The translations under genes and the position numbers were made by a program. From Desulfovibrio ferrophilus (GTDB lineage: Bacteria; Desulfobacterota; Desulfovibrionia; Desulfovibrionales; Desulfovibrionaceae), in NCBI RefSeq assembly GCF_003966735.1, contig NZ_AP017378.1, positions 1,597,501 through 1,661,500 on the forward strand: 64,000 bases of DNA. The letters run 5' to 3'. The notes beneath the pieces are model-generated. The model did no database searches, was not told the DNA's origin, and saw only the letters and a list, made by a program, of their open reading frames with translations. Positions 52,662-60,987 of this stretch are shown here, in pieces. Within the stretch, counting starts at the first letter, position 1. Each line of letters starts with the position of its first letter.

Positions 52662-55120
52662 GCCCGGACCCGCTTCACGACGAGGGGATACAATAGGGTC
52701 ACCACGAGATACACACCACCTGCAATGGGCATGGCCACCTTGATATCAAATGCCGCAAGCCAGCCAAAGGCCACCGGACCAAGCACCTGCCCTACCCTGT
52801 AAGTAGATGCAACGACGGCTGTGGCACGCCCCTTCCCCAATTCCTCGGATTCATCCAGTCCGAGAACGTAAGCCCCAATAGCTGAAAGCGCGATGCAGGA
52901 AGAAAAACCAAGCAGCACAACGGCGACAGCAACGGCAAGCACCCCCTGGACTACACTGAAGCAGAGGAAGGCGGCCGCCCCCAGCAGGCCTGCCATGGCA
53001 ACCCAGCCACGCTTGTCCTTGGATTTGTCGATTCGGCTCCCCGTCAACTGAGCCATCAGGATAATGGCGATGCTGTTGAGCATGAAGATACGGCCAATAT
53101 CGCCTTGGGAAACTCCCTCACCACTCAGATAAATCGGTGTAAAATAGTTGAGCAGCCCGATCACGGCCAGTGCGGCGGGAATATTGGCCAGAAGCACGGT
53201 CAACAAGACCTTCGGCTTGAGCAAGAATCCACCATACCCCAAACGCATTCCGGCAGAGTCCAAGGCTGCCCCTGCGGTGTCTTCCCCGGACCCGATTCCT
53301 GCCATAGCCGTCAGGCCATAGAGCAATGCCAGCACGAGAATTACTGCTCCGAACAGGAACACCGGACCGTACCCGACCTGTTGAGCCACCAAGGCACCCG
53401 CGGCCACACCGCAGACGCTACCAGCGTAGACTCCGGCCCAGAACTGGGAAAAACCAGTAGCCCGGTGATTCTCGTCCGAATACTGGACGATGAACCCCTG
53501 CATGGCCATCAGGGCCAACCCATAGCCCATACCGACAAGCCCACGGGCAGCCACGAAAGCCCCTGGCCCACCTGCGGACCATGAGGCTATAAAACCAGCC
53601 ACGCAAATCCCCAAACCGATCAACAGCGGCTGCCGCCAGCCCTTGCGATCAATCCATGAACCGGAGAGGGCGATCATCAGGCCAGCGCTGAACATTTCCA
53701 CCGAAATGGGCAAGGCGATGAGCATCTCCTGTGGAATCCCCATGAACGATCCGTGCAGGGCCTTCATGTGCAATGGGATGAATGACAACGAACTGTCTGC
53801 CCCAAAAAGCAGCAGAAAACCGGCAGGACGAACAGCAGCATAGCTGCGGCGACCTGTGGAGCGCCCCGTAGTCCTTTCGAAGAACCCGAGCACCAGAATG
53901 GTCACTTCCATGGCAAACAGCAGAGCGATCACCAGAATCGTCAGTGAATCCAAGGCCACATTTCTGAGTTGAGTTCGAAAAATATCGGCTGGAACTATGG
54001 TCGCGATGGAGCCAGCAGATCTACCTGATTCATCAACAATGCTGACCCGTACTGGCATCCCACCATCGCGCTCCAGCGCTCCTGGGTCTCCAGCCTCGAA
54101 CAGAATCTTCCCAGCTTTATCCGCCACGACCATGGCCTCGGCCTCCGTCACTGCCCCCAGCAGTTCGACCATGGCCTCCTCAACCCTCTTCAACCTCTCA
54201 AGTTGGACACCCTTGCCCAAGAGATACTGTAAATCATCGCGCAGAATGGAGCTAACTGCTGTGACCTTGCCACGAACGATTTCATGCAGAGTGTCGCGAT
54301 ACACACTGGCCGCATAGAGGGCGTACGTCACCTGACAGACCAGCACGGCGATCAGCATGGCCCGCATCAGAGATTTTCTGGGGAATGCAAAGGATTTGGG
54401 GCGAGGCTTAAGAAAATCCCAATTCAACGCCTTGGCCAATCGCATCCGCTCTCGAGGCAGAATCAAGAACAAAGAGAGCCAAAAAAGAATTGCCGCAGCC
54501 ACGAAGACAACCCCACCCACAAGCAATTCGTCGTGGGCCATGGCCTTGAGTACACCAGAGACGGCATCCTTGCGGAAGGAGACCAGCACAGCCCCAACGG
54601 CATTTCCCCCCACATCGTGAATCGGCTCAGGAACAATACGCGAGATTTCTGTTTCAAAAGGCAACGAACTCGAGATATCCCCCACGCCCTCAACGCGTTT
54701 TCCCTGGCGCTCCTTTTCAGAGCTGTAAAGCACAAGGCCACCGGCATTGATCACATCAATCCGCCAGACGGCCTGATCGTCTTTTTCACTGCCAACCAGA
54801 GTCGCCCGTCTGCGTGGGTCCTGACGGACCAGATTATTCATGGCTTCGTCCAGCAGCGAATCCATGCCCACAAATTTATCAATTCGCTTCCCGTAGCGAA
54901 CGGAGCGACCAATATTTGCCTGAAGGTCTGCCGCAACCACCCTGCCACCATCAGACAGGGTCTCGATCCACATCTTTTCCAGTGAAGATAAATGCAGAAG
55001 CAGATTGAAACCGGATGCCAGCACCAACACGATCAATGCGGCGGCAACAAGCCGTCCCCTGAGAATTCGGGATTTGCGACTACGTTTATTAGAGATCAAA
55101 TCGTCGCTGGAATGCTGCAT
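52658..55120 (-). CDS. sensor-MFS transporter fusion
   Basis: An 820-residue membrane protein. The first part has TM helices at about residues 22-42 and 200-222 flanking a periplasmic sensor-like domain, then another pair (about 252-275 and 398-422) flanking a second sensor-like domain. Residues 435-820 form a 12-helix major facilitator transporter (SGSWIDRKGWRQPLL loop, RGLVGMGYGLALMAMQG, GSRIDKSKDKRGW). Sensory domains in front of an MFS carrier suggest ligand-gated transport or a transporter-like receptor. The ATG overlaps the SpoIIE-type phosphatase stop (TGATG). Substrate unknown. Confidence 0.82.
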   Translation of the reverse strand: MQHSSDDLISNKRSRKSRILRGRLVAAALIVLVLASGFNLLLHLSSLEKMWIETLSDGGRVVAADLQANIGRSVRYGKRIDKFVGMDSLLDEAMNNLVRQDPRRRATLVGSEKDDQAVWRIDVINAGGLVLYSSEKERQGKRVEGVGDISSSLPFETEISRIVPEPIHDVGGNAVGAVLVSFRKDAVSGVLKAMAHDELLVGGVVFVAAAILFWLSLFLILPRERMRLAKALNWDFLKPRPKSFAFPRKSLMRAMLIAVLVCQVTYALYAASVYRDTLHEIVRGKVTAVSSILRDDLQYLLGKGVQLERLKRVEEAMVELLGAVTEAEAMVVADKAGKILFEAGDPGALERDGGMPVRVSIVDESGRSAGSIATIVPADIFRTQLRNVALDSLTILVIALLFAMEVTILVLGFFERTTGRSTGRRSYAAVRPAGFLLLFGADSSLSFIPLHMKALHGSFMGIPQEMLIALPISVEMFSAGLMIALSGSWIDRKGWRQPLLIGLGICVAGFIASWSAGGPGAFVAARGLVGMGYGLALMAMQGFIVQYSDENHRATGFSQFWAGVYAGSVCGVAAGALVAQQVGYGPVFLFGAVILVLALLYGLTAMAGIGSGEDTAGAALDSAGMRLGYGGFLLKPKVLLTVLLANIPAALAVIGLLNYFTPIYLSGEGVSQGDIGRIFMLNSIAIILMAQLTGSRIDKSKDKRGWVAMAGLLGAAAFLCFSVVQGVLAVAVAVVLLGFSSCIALSAIGAYVLGLDESEELGKGRATAVVASTYRVGQVLGPVAFGWLAAFDIKVAMPIAGGVYLVVTLLYPLVVKRVRA

Positions 55121-57159
55121 CAGGAATCCCCTCGGGTATCTTTGCTGGAATATTCGGACAACCGTACACCAAGGACGGTGATGTCATCAGATTGGGGCGC
55201 ACCATCGGCATGCGCATGAACAGCCTGGACAATGCCGTCGACCATGCCCTTGGCATCCTCATCACGCAGCCTGGTGACAACCTCGAACAGTCCATCCTCG
55301 GTGAGCATTTCCTTTGATTCGTTCATGGCTTCGGTAACTCCATCGGTGTAGACCAACAGCATGTCACCCACATTCAACTTCGCGGACAATCCGACAAAGG
55401 ACATGCCCGCCATGGCACCCACCATGGGGCCACTGACCTCACGCAGATAGGTAATCTCCCCTGAAGTGGGAATGATAAGTGGAGGATTGTGACCTCCGCT
55501 GGCAAAGGCCAAATCGCCACTGGCAACGTCCAGCAGGCCAACGAATGTGGTCACGAACATGGCACTGGGGTTATCCCTGCCCAAGTCATCGTTGACTCGC
55601 CGCAGGATCTCCTCCGGTGGTCGACCAAGCAGGGCTTCGTTCTTGATCAACGTCTTGGCAATGGTCATGAACAAGGCTGCAGGCACTCCCTTGTCGGACA
55701 CATCGCCCACGACAACGCATACCGTGCCATCATCGACAAAGAAGAAATCATACAGATCGCCACCAACTTCGCGAGCCGGTTCAAGCACAGCATAGAGATC
55801 CAACTCATCACGCTCCGGGAAGGCGGGGAAAATCTTGGGCAGCAGCCCCATCTGAATATCGCGCGCCACGCCCAACTCGCTCTCAATGCGATGCTTTTCT
55901 GCCTCGGTCTTGATCAGTTCACGAATGTTGCGCCGAAGTTCGGAATCCATATAGACGAAGGCCTCGGCCAAGGCTCCCACCTCGTCGCTCCGCCTCTCGG
56001 CCATTTTCCCCAGCACCTCGATCTCACCCGCATTTTCCGTGGTCCAATCCCGCTCTGGGACATCTTTGACATGAGCAGTCAACGCCTTGATGGGGCGCAC
56101 TATCCGCCGTGCCATGATCAGGGCCAGAGCAAGACCCAGCACCAAGGCACAGGCCAGGACCACTGAAAGCCGTTCCACCAGCAGGGCGGCCGGGGCACGA
56201 AGCTCAGCTTTGGGAGCGACTGCAGCGACGAACCAGTCCATAGGACGAAAATGTGAAACAAAGATTTGTGAGGGGGCATCCGGGCCAGAGTCGATGATCT
56301 GCGATCCTTCGTTCCCTTCGTCGGAAGCCCAGGAAGCCTTCTTGGCCAATTCGATCAGAAAGTCTTTCTCGTTACTCGCTTCCTTGCCCATAAGGTCCAT
56401 GAGCGGACGCGACGGTTCCACCAGGAGTTCTCCGTCGCCGCTGAACAGAAAGACCGGTCCAGACCGTGCCACACGCACATCCGGGATCGTCTCGCGCAGG
56501 CCTTGCAGAATTTCTTCCTGTCGCTGCCGGACCTCTGTGGTCATACTGTCCAGACTTTCGCAAACCCCAACAATCCAACCAAGCCGGGGGTAATATGAAA
56601 ACATTCCAAGATAACGCCCCGAGCGGGTTCTGGTCGCCTGTCCCCACCTGAAGGTGGTAAATGAATTACCGTAACGCATGGATTCGTCACGCATGGCGGT
56701 CATCACGGCACGGCCCTTGAAATCTTTCATCTGCAGCAAGTCAGCCTTGGCAAAATCGGCAATATTAACGCCAAGCATCTTCCCTTTCTTGTCATAGACA
56801 AAAACCAGGCGATCAGGATTGCGACTGACTCCCGTCAGCCAGAGAAGAGCTGATTTTACGGATTTCTTGGACTGCTTGGCACCAAGGATACGGTCCAACC
56901 CGGAAAGCAGAATCGTGCTCTCTTGTTCAAGCTGCTGCTTGCGGGAAGAAACCATGGAGACCTTCCACATGAGGTAGCTCTTAAAACGACCTTCAAGATT
57001 CAAATCCACCAGGCGCATAATGTTTTCTGCACCTTTGAGCTCGGAATCGAAGACCGTCCGCTCCACATCGCGACCGGCAAAAAAGAGTACAGCGGCAGCG
57101 ACAAACAGAAGCGTACCACCGACAAGCACGGCCAATTTTTTGTATAACGTAAAGCGCAC
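55120..57159 (-). CDS. membrane PP2C-type (SpoIIE/RsbU-like) serine phosphatase with Cache sensor
   Basis: A 679-residue inner-membrane phosphatase. TM1 spans about residues 6-27; a long periplasmic Cache-like sensor follows (FRWGQATRTRSGRYLGMFSYYPRLGW); TM2 about 330-350; HAMP-like linker; a coiled coil; then PP2C. Metal aspartates appear in GGDLYDFF, GDVSDKGVPAALFM and QSDDITVLG; SGGHNPP and YTDGVTEA are also conserved. It should dephosphorylate a STAS antagonist such as the one encoded divergently. GTG 57159 with AAGGGG six bases ahead was preferred over an upstream TTG at 57177. Confidence 0.9.
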   Translation of the reverse strand: MRFTLYKKLAVLVGGTLLFVAAAVLFFAGRDVERTVFDSELKGAENIMRLVDLNLEGRFKSYLMWKVSMVSSRKQQLEQESTILLSGLDRILGAKQSKKSVKSALLWLTGVSRNPDRLVFVYDKKGKMLGVNIADFAKADLLQMKDFKGRAVMTAMRDESMRYGNSFTTFRWGQATRTRSGRYLGMFSYYPRLGWIVGVCESLDSMTTEVRQRQEEILQGLRETIPDVRVARSGPVFLFSGDGELLVEPSRPLMDLMGKEASNEKDFLIELAKKASWASDEGNEGSQIIDSGPDAPSQIFVSHFRPMDWFVAAVAPKAELRAPAALLVERLSVVLACALVLGLALALIMARRIVRPIKALTAHVKDVPERDWTTENAGEIEVLGKMAERRSDEVGALAEAFVYMDSELRRNIRELIKTEAEKHRIESELGVARDIQMGLLPKIFPAFPERDELDLYAVLEPAREVGGDLYDFFFVDDGTVCVVVGDVSDKGVPAALFMTIAKTLIKNEALLGRPPEEILRRVNDDLGRDNPSAMFVTTFVGLLDVASGDLAFASGGHNPPLIIPTSGEITYLREVSGPMVGAMAGMSFVGLSAKLNVGDMLLVYTDGVTEAMNESKEMLTEDGLFEVVTRLRDEDAKGMVDGIVQAVHAHADGAPQSDDITVLGVRLSEYSSKDTRGDS

Positions 57160-57305
57160 TCCACCCCCCTTCGACAAAACAACGCAAATGGTGTTGCTGG
57201 ACTACTAGTGTTTTGGTAACAGTTTGTGTGTATGCTTTCAACTTATCATGCAATTTCCTAAAAACAATCCGTGGCGGGCCACCGCCCAAGCGTGCTGGAG
57301 AAACA

Positions 57306-57635
57306 ATGAAACTCAATGTGGAAGCCATTCAAGGCAAAGTTGTCGCCAAGGTTGGCGGCAGCATGGACACCGTCGCAGCCCCCTCCTTTCAGAAAGAACT
57401 TGAGACCTGGATTGCCAAAGGAGACAAGGCTTTCGTGGTGGACGTCTCCGAGCTTGAGTACATCACCAGCGCAGGCCTACGCAGCATCCTTGCCGTCGCA
57501 AAGAAAATCAAGGCCGACCAGGGAACCATTTCGTTCTGTGGCTTGGACGGCATGGTCAAAGAAGTCTTCGAAATGTCCTTCTTCACCCAGATGTTCCCCA
57601 TCCACGGGACTCTGGACGAGGCTCTGGGGAGCTAG
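57306..57635 (+). CDS. STAS-domain anti-sigma factor antagonist
   Basis: A 109-residue cytoplasmic SpoIIAA/RsbV-like protein. The phosphorylation site is in EYITSAGLRSIL, with S55 the likely target of the kinase encoded next. Beta-strand starts such as GKVVAKVGGSMDTVAAP fit the fold. GGAG precedes the ATG. In partner switching the unphosphorylated form binds the kinase and frees its target. The kinase gene follows after four bases; the matching phosphatase is divergent. Confidence 0.92.
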   Translation: MKLNVEAIQGKVVAKVGGSMDTVAAPSFQKELETWIAKGDKAFVVDVSELEYITSAGLRSILAVAKKIKADQGTISFCGLDGMVKEVFEMSFFTQMFPIHGTLDEALGS

Positions 57636-57639
57636 ATTC

Positions 57640-58056
57640 ATGGATTCACTCCGGCTGCCGGCAACCCTTTCCAGCCTCCCCGGTTTTCGAGATCATGTGT
57701 GCAGCGCTGTCCTTGGACTGGCGCCGGACGTTGACACGGGGATGCTGGAAATGGCGTTAGAGGAACTGCTCGTCAACGTAGTGAACTACGCATATCCCGA
57801 AGGATCGGGCGATATTGAAGTGGAAACAGAAGCCCGGGGTGGAGCGCTACGCATCGCGATTATCGATGCAGGCCTTGCGTACGACCCCACAGAAACCACC
57901 CCGCCCGATCTTGAAGCCGGAATCGAGGATCGCCCCATTGGGGGCCTTGGAGTTTTCTTGGCAAAAAAAGTCTTCGCATCCATGATCTACAGACGTGACG
58001 AGGACAAAAACATTCTGGAGCTAAGCTACGCCCCGCCTCCATCCGCCCCCGGGTAG
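57640..58056 (+). CDS. RsbW-like anti-sigma factor serine kinase (HATPase)
   Basis: A 138-residue GHKL-type ATPase. N box: ALEELLVNVVNYAYPEG (about residues 40-56); G1: IDAGLAYDP (about 77-85); G2: GGLGVFLAKKVFASM (about 105-119). It lacks a histidine kinase dimerisation domain, as in RsbW and SpoIIAB, which phosphorylate a STAS antagonist and bind a sigma factor or other output. No sigma gene is next to it, so its target lies elsewhere. Its ATG follows the STAS stop by four bases. Confidence 0.92.
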   Translation: MDSLRLPATLSSLPGFRDHVCSAVLGLAPDVDTGMLEMALEELLVNVVNYAYPEGSGDIEVETEARGGALRIAIIDAGLAYDPTETTPPDLEAGIEDRPIGGLGVFLAKKVFASMIYRRDEDKNILELSYAPPPSAPG

Positions 58057-58152
58057 TCCATCAAAACCATTTATGACAACATTTGACGACCATCTCTTAA
58101 TCTCAACGGGCACCTCTCCCCAAGAAAGGCTGTTCACAACATCGGAGTGGAC

Positions 58153-59373
58153 ATGACAGATGAAAGCTCCATTCACAGTGCTTTTTCCGAACTACTCGAG
58201 GCCGTAGCAGCCAAAGTTGCCGACAGTGCCGCCCAACGTTCTCGGGGAGAAATCACAGAAGAACAGCACGTCAACTTCGTGCTTCGGGCCATGCAAGCCA
58301 TCGCTCCCAATGCCCCCGTCACCATGCAACCCGGTGAATTTTCTTCTCCCCAGCCCCTTGCCCGAAAACAGGACGAAAGCCCGACCACGAGCAAAGATAT
58401 TGTTCCGTCAGCCGATCTCAGCAGCGTCCTTCGCGAGATGCCCCCGCTTCATTCACCGGATGAAGGCTCTGGGCATCTCGAGCCCGAAGTCCCGTCCAGC
58501 CTTCAGAGGAATTCGCACCCCGCTCCAACTCGGGGACCAGAAGAAGAACCTGCCGTCCCTTCCGAGGACATATCCCAGGATATTCCAATGCTCATCGACC
58601 AGGAGTGGGAGCCTTCCCCCGACGATGAATTCCCGGACTTGCCTTCCTATAACGATCCAAAAGCCGATTTCGCGCCTCAAACCGCCGTTCAAGAACAAGG
58701 CAACATGAGAATAATGGAAGATACTGATTTTCTCGATCCTCCAAACTTGCCTCCTCCAATAGAACCATCGACCAAAAGCATCCAAGACGCCCCCAAACCA
58801 AGCGCACAGCAAGTTCCAGACGAGCCTGTGATTTCGCAGCCCAAACCAGAAAGAATAAGACCTGCCGAAGTCGGCAGAGTGATCGTAAGCGGTAGTCTTC
58901 CGTGGGAGAATACAGAAAGCCTGCAACTCGAAGACGCCATGTTCAGATTGGGGGTCAGCGATGATATCGCGGAGCAAATCCTCACGCCGACAAACGACAT
59001 GAAACAACGCGACCGGGACTTCATCACAAAAGAAGCACGAAAAACAATTGATGAATCGAAGAAAGACAAGAATCCGACAACGGCTTTTGTACTCTCGCTG
59101 CTCTTACCGGGGGTGGGAAATGTTTATGCAGGTGCAGTAGCTGCTGGGTTTGCCTTTATTATCCCCGCCATGATCTGCATCGTCGCTACAGTCCTTGGAG
59201 CCTTACCCATTTCAAAAACAGCGGCAGGGTATGCTGTGGGTGCTCTGGCCTCCGCCTTGTGCGCAGCAACCACTGCCACGGCAACCAACAATCGCCTGCG
59301 GCAACAACAAGAAGGCAAGCCGGAACGTCCTCGCGAGACAACCTTTGCCCCACTCAAAAAGTCAAACCACTAA
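58153..59373 (+). CDS. disordered acidic/proline-rich protein with TM2-like membrane C-terminus
   Basis: A 406-residue protein of unknown function. The first 50 residues are helical (EITEEQHVNFVLRAM). Residues 55-255 are rich in Pro, Glu, Asp and Ser and probably disordered. A short helical unit follows (LEDAMFRLGVSDDIAEQIL). Residues 310-375 hold two membrane helices with TTAFVLSLLLPGVGNVYAG, typical of TM2-domain proteins. GGAG lies six bases before the ATG at 58153. It follows the partner-switching pair on the same strand and could be an output, but nothing proves it. Confidence 0.7.
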   Translation: MTDESSIHSAFSELLEAVAAKVADSAAQRSRGEITEEQHVNFVLRAMQAIAPNAPVTMQPGEFSSPQPLARKQDESPTTSKDIVPSADLSSVLREMPPLHSPDEGSGHLEPEVPSSLQRNSHPAPTRGPEEEPAVPSEDISQDIPMLIDQEWEPSPDDEFPDLPSYNDPKADFAPQTAVQEQGNMRIMEDTDFLDPPNLPPPIEPSTKSIQDAPKPSAQQVPDEPVISQPKPERIRPAEVGRVIVSGSLPWENTESLQLEDAMFRLGVSDDIAEQILTPTNDMKQRDRDFITKEARKTIDESKKDKNPTTAFVLSLLLPGVGNVYAGAVAAGFAFIIPAMICIVATVLGALPISKTAAGYAVGALASALCAATTATATNNRLRQQQEGKPERPRETTFAPLKKSNH

Positions 59374-59408
59374 TGACTGTCCGCTGTCACCAATTCATCG
59401 ATAAAGGG

Positions 59409-59756
59409 CTATCTCGTTGCCCGCTTGGATGAGCAATAGGCTCGGCACAATCCCCAGGCCTTATTGATCAAGGCTTCACAGCCATCAATGGGATGCAATT
59501 TCCGTTGATCGGATTTCACTTGGTCACAATGCTCAAAGCACTGCTCACGGTTCATGGTCTCCAGTTCACCTCCAATAAAATTGTCCGAACAGACTTCAGC
59601 TCTCTCCAGACAAAAATATCCCGGATCGTCCCCCACTCCCTGGGCGCCCCAAGTCATGCACTGAGCTCGCGCGTGTTCCTGAGTAATGCCCCGGGAACAA
59701 CCTGTCGCAGCCAGAATCGATGCCAAACACATCAGACCAATCATCATGGATTTCAT
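59409..59756 (-). CDS. small cysteine-rich lipoprotein
   Basis: A 115-residue predicted lipoprotein. The signal peptide ends in the lipobox LAATGC (Cys at residue 19). The mature part has eight further cysteines (ARAQCMTWG, YFCLERAEVC, EQCFEHC, DGCEAL, GLCRAYC), suggesting disulfide-linked periplasmic or outer-membrane structure. AGGAGA precedes the ATG. I recognise no family. The frame is open far upstream but only this start gives a signal peptide. Confidence 0.72.
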   Translation of the reverse strand: MKSMMIGLMCLASILAATGCSRGITQEHARAQCMTWGAQGVGDDPGYFCLERAEVCSDNFIGGELETMNREQCFEHCDQVKSDQRKLHPIDGCEALINKAWGLCRAYCSSKRATR

Positions 59757-59917
59757 TGGATTCTCCTGTCTTCGCCCCATGCGATCTTGCATGACAAAAC
59801 CTATCACACAACCCTTTTTGACTAAAGTGCCTGTACACAGCAGACTCGAGGGGACATCCATTTCAAGAGATACGGCTTGACAAGCACGTCCATGTCCGTG
59901 CACAAGAATCAACCGCA

Positions 59918-60004
59918 GGGAAACCGGGCGGCAGCAACGCCGCCAACCCCGCCAGGCCCGAAAGGGAGCAACGGTAACGGTCGTTACTGGGTGCCTGGTT
60001 TCCA
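59918..60004 (+). ncRNA. ffs: bacterial signal recognition particle RNA (4.5S type)
   Basis: A compact RNA whose ends pair (GGAAACC at 59919-59925 with GGTTTCC at 59997-60003). The centre carries the SRP domain: GCCAGGCCCGAAAGGGAGCAACGG, with the GGCC...GGAGCA asymmetric loop that binds Ffh. It is the small bacterial type without an Alu domain. A strong terminator follows at once. The exact 5' end is approximate. Confidence 0.88.
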
Positions 60005-60010
60005 CTCAAA

Positions 60011-60040
60011 GGCGCCAGCCGCAAGGCTGGCGCTTTTCTT
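60011..60040 (+). terminator. intrinsic terminator of SRP RNA
   Basis: A GCGCCAGCC/GGCTGGCGC stem with a GCAA tetraloop is followed by TTTTCTT. It lies seven bases beyond the RNA. Confidence 0.93.
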
Positions 60041-60058
60041 ATTCCAATGAACAAGAGC

Positions 60059-60223
60059 TTAGGACTCCTCGGACTGATCCTCTTGGTCCACTGCGGAATC
60101 ATCCCCCTCGTCAAAGGTATCCTGCTTTCTTTCCTGCTTACGCTGCATTTTCTCTTCTTTCTTCTTCTTTTTCGCCAGATCCTTTTGCCGCTTTTCGAAC
60201 TTATAATTACGTTTGGGAGGCAT
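60059..60223 (-). CDS. small highly charged lysine-rich protein
   Basis: A 54-residue protein with a very basic first half (MPPKRNYKFEKRQKDLAKKK..., then KKEEKMQRKQERKQD) and an acidic tail (FDEGDDSAVDQEDQSEES). GAGGAG precedes the ATG, a strong site. Similar small MPPKRNY-type proteins occur in other proteobacteria, of unknown role; nucleic-acid or ribosome contact is a guess based on charge. It is next to the SRP RNA and the RRM protein gene. Confidence 0.75.
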   Translation of the reverse strand: MPPKRNYKFEKRQKDLAKKKKKEEKMQRKQERKQDTFDEGDDSAVDQEDQSEES

Positions 60224-60266
60224 GGTTATCTCCTCGTTTACTGATTATTCAAAGCCATTGGGCCAG

Positions 60267-60302
60267 AAAAAAAACACCCGTCTCCCGAAAAAGAGACGGG
60301 TG
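60267..60302 (-). terminator. intrinsic terminator downstream of the RRM gene
   Basis: On the minus strand CACCCGTCTC pairs with GAGACGGGTG (loop of eight) and runs into eight T residues. It ends the RRM protein transcript 33 bases after its stop. Confidence 0.93.
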
Positions 60303-60334
60303 CCGAATAACGGACTAGAAATTCAAGTGGGAAC

Positions 60335-60598
60335 CTACCAACGGGGGCGTTCCTCGCGAGGCTTGGCCTCGTTCACCTTGAGGTTACGACCGCCGAAATC
60401 CCTGCCGTCCAGATTTTCAATCGCCTCGATAGCGCCAGCGTCTTCCATTTCCACAAAGCCAAAACCACGGGGACGACCAGTCTCACGATCTTCGATCAGC
60501 TTGACGGAAGTCACTTCACCGTAGGCCTCAAAAGCCTCGCGCACATCAGATTCAGTAGCGGACCAAGGCAGGTTACCAACATAGAGCTTTTTAGACAT
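60335..60598 (-). CDS. RRM-family RNA-binding protein
   Basis: An 87-residue single RNA recognition motif protein. RNP2 is LYVGNL (residues 5-10) and RNP1 is RGFGFVEM (about 44-51), with the GGRNLKVNEAKPR end typical of bacterial Rbp proteins. These are often cold-induced and bind RNA. AGGAG precedes the ATG. The leader contains an apparent terminator (see 60645-60684), so expression may be set by attenuation. Confidence 0.95.
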   Translation of the reverse strand: MSKKLYVGNLPWSATESDVREAFEAYGEVTSVKLIEDRETGRPRGFGFVEMEDAGAIEAIENLDGRDFGGRNLKVNEAKPREERPRW

Positions 60599-60644
60599 TT
60601 CGATATTCTCCTAGAATAGATGATCATGCTAGAGCGCCCATGCG

Positions 60645-60684
60645 CCCAAAAAAAAGAGCAGCGTACAAAGATGCACACGCTGCT
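60645..60684 (-). promoter_or_regulatory. terminator-like hairpin inside the RRM gene leader
   Basis: On the minus strand AGCAGCGT pairs with ACGCTGCT (12-base loop), followed by C and then nine T residues. It lies about 45 bases upstream of the RRM start codon and downstream of a plausible promoter. It either ends a short RNA starting near 60765 or acts as an attenuator for the RRM gene. Confidence 0.7.
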
Positions 60685-60769
60685 TCTCGATAGACCTGTT
60701 TCAATTCAAACCAGCGCTAGCCAACATCAAGGCCGCGCCTCCACGGGGGCCGCTGGTGTATATTTCTAT

Positions 60770-60798
60770 TTAATACGCCAACGGCATGACTGAGGCAA
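60770..60798 (-). promoter_or_regulatory. sigma-70-like promoter of the RRM leader
   Basis: On the minus strand TTGCCT (60793-60798) and TATTAA (60770-60775) are spaced by exactly 17 bases. Transcription would start near 60763-60765, giving a leader of about 165 bases that contains a CCAGCG/CGCTGG-closed fold and the terminator-like hairpin. Confidence 0.5.
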
Positions 60799-60906
60799 GA
60801 ATAATAATCAAAAATGAACGACAAAAACAAGGCAAATGCCACCCAAAAGCCCTGGGGGAATTTTGAAACACAAATAAAATATATGGAGTCACTTAAATTT
60901 ATTGGC

Positions 60907-60934
60907 TTGACTTCACGGTCACACGCTTTTAAAT
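60907..60934 (+). promoter_or_regulatory. sigma-70-like promoter for the DUF4198 gene
   Basis: TTGACT (60907-60912) and TTAAAT (60929-60934) are 16 bases apart. Just downstream TCGTAT occurs twice (60936-60941 and 60951-60956), a candidate repressor site near the transcription start. A metal-responsive repressor is possible given the gene, but this is inference. Confidence 0.45.
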
Positions 60935-60987
60935 ATCGTATCGCATTATGTCGTATGATTTATAAAAACACCTACCGAGGAGGTTGT

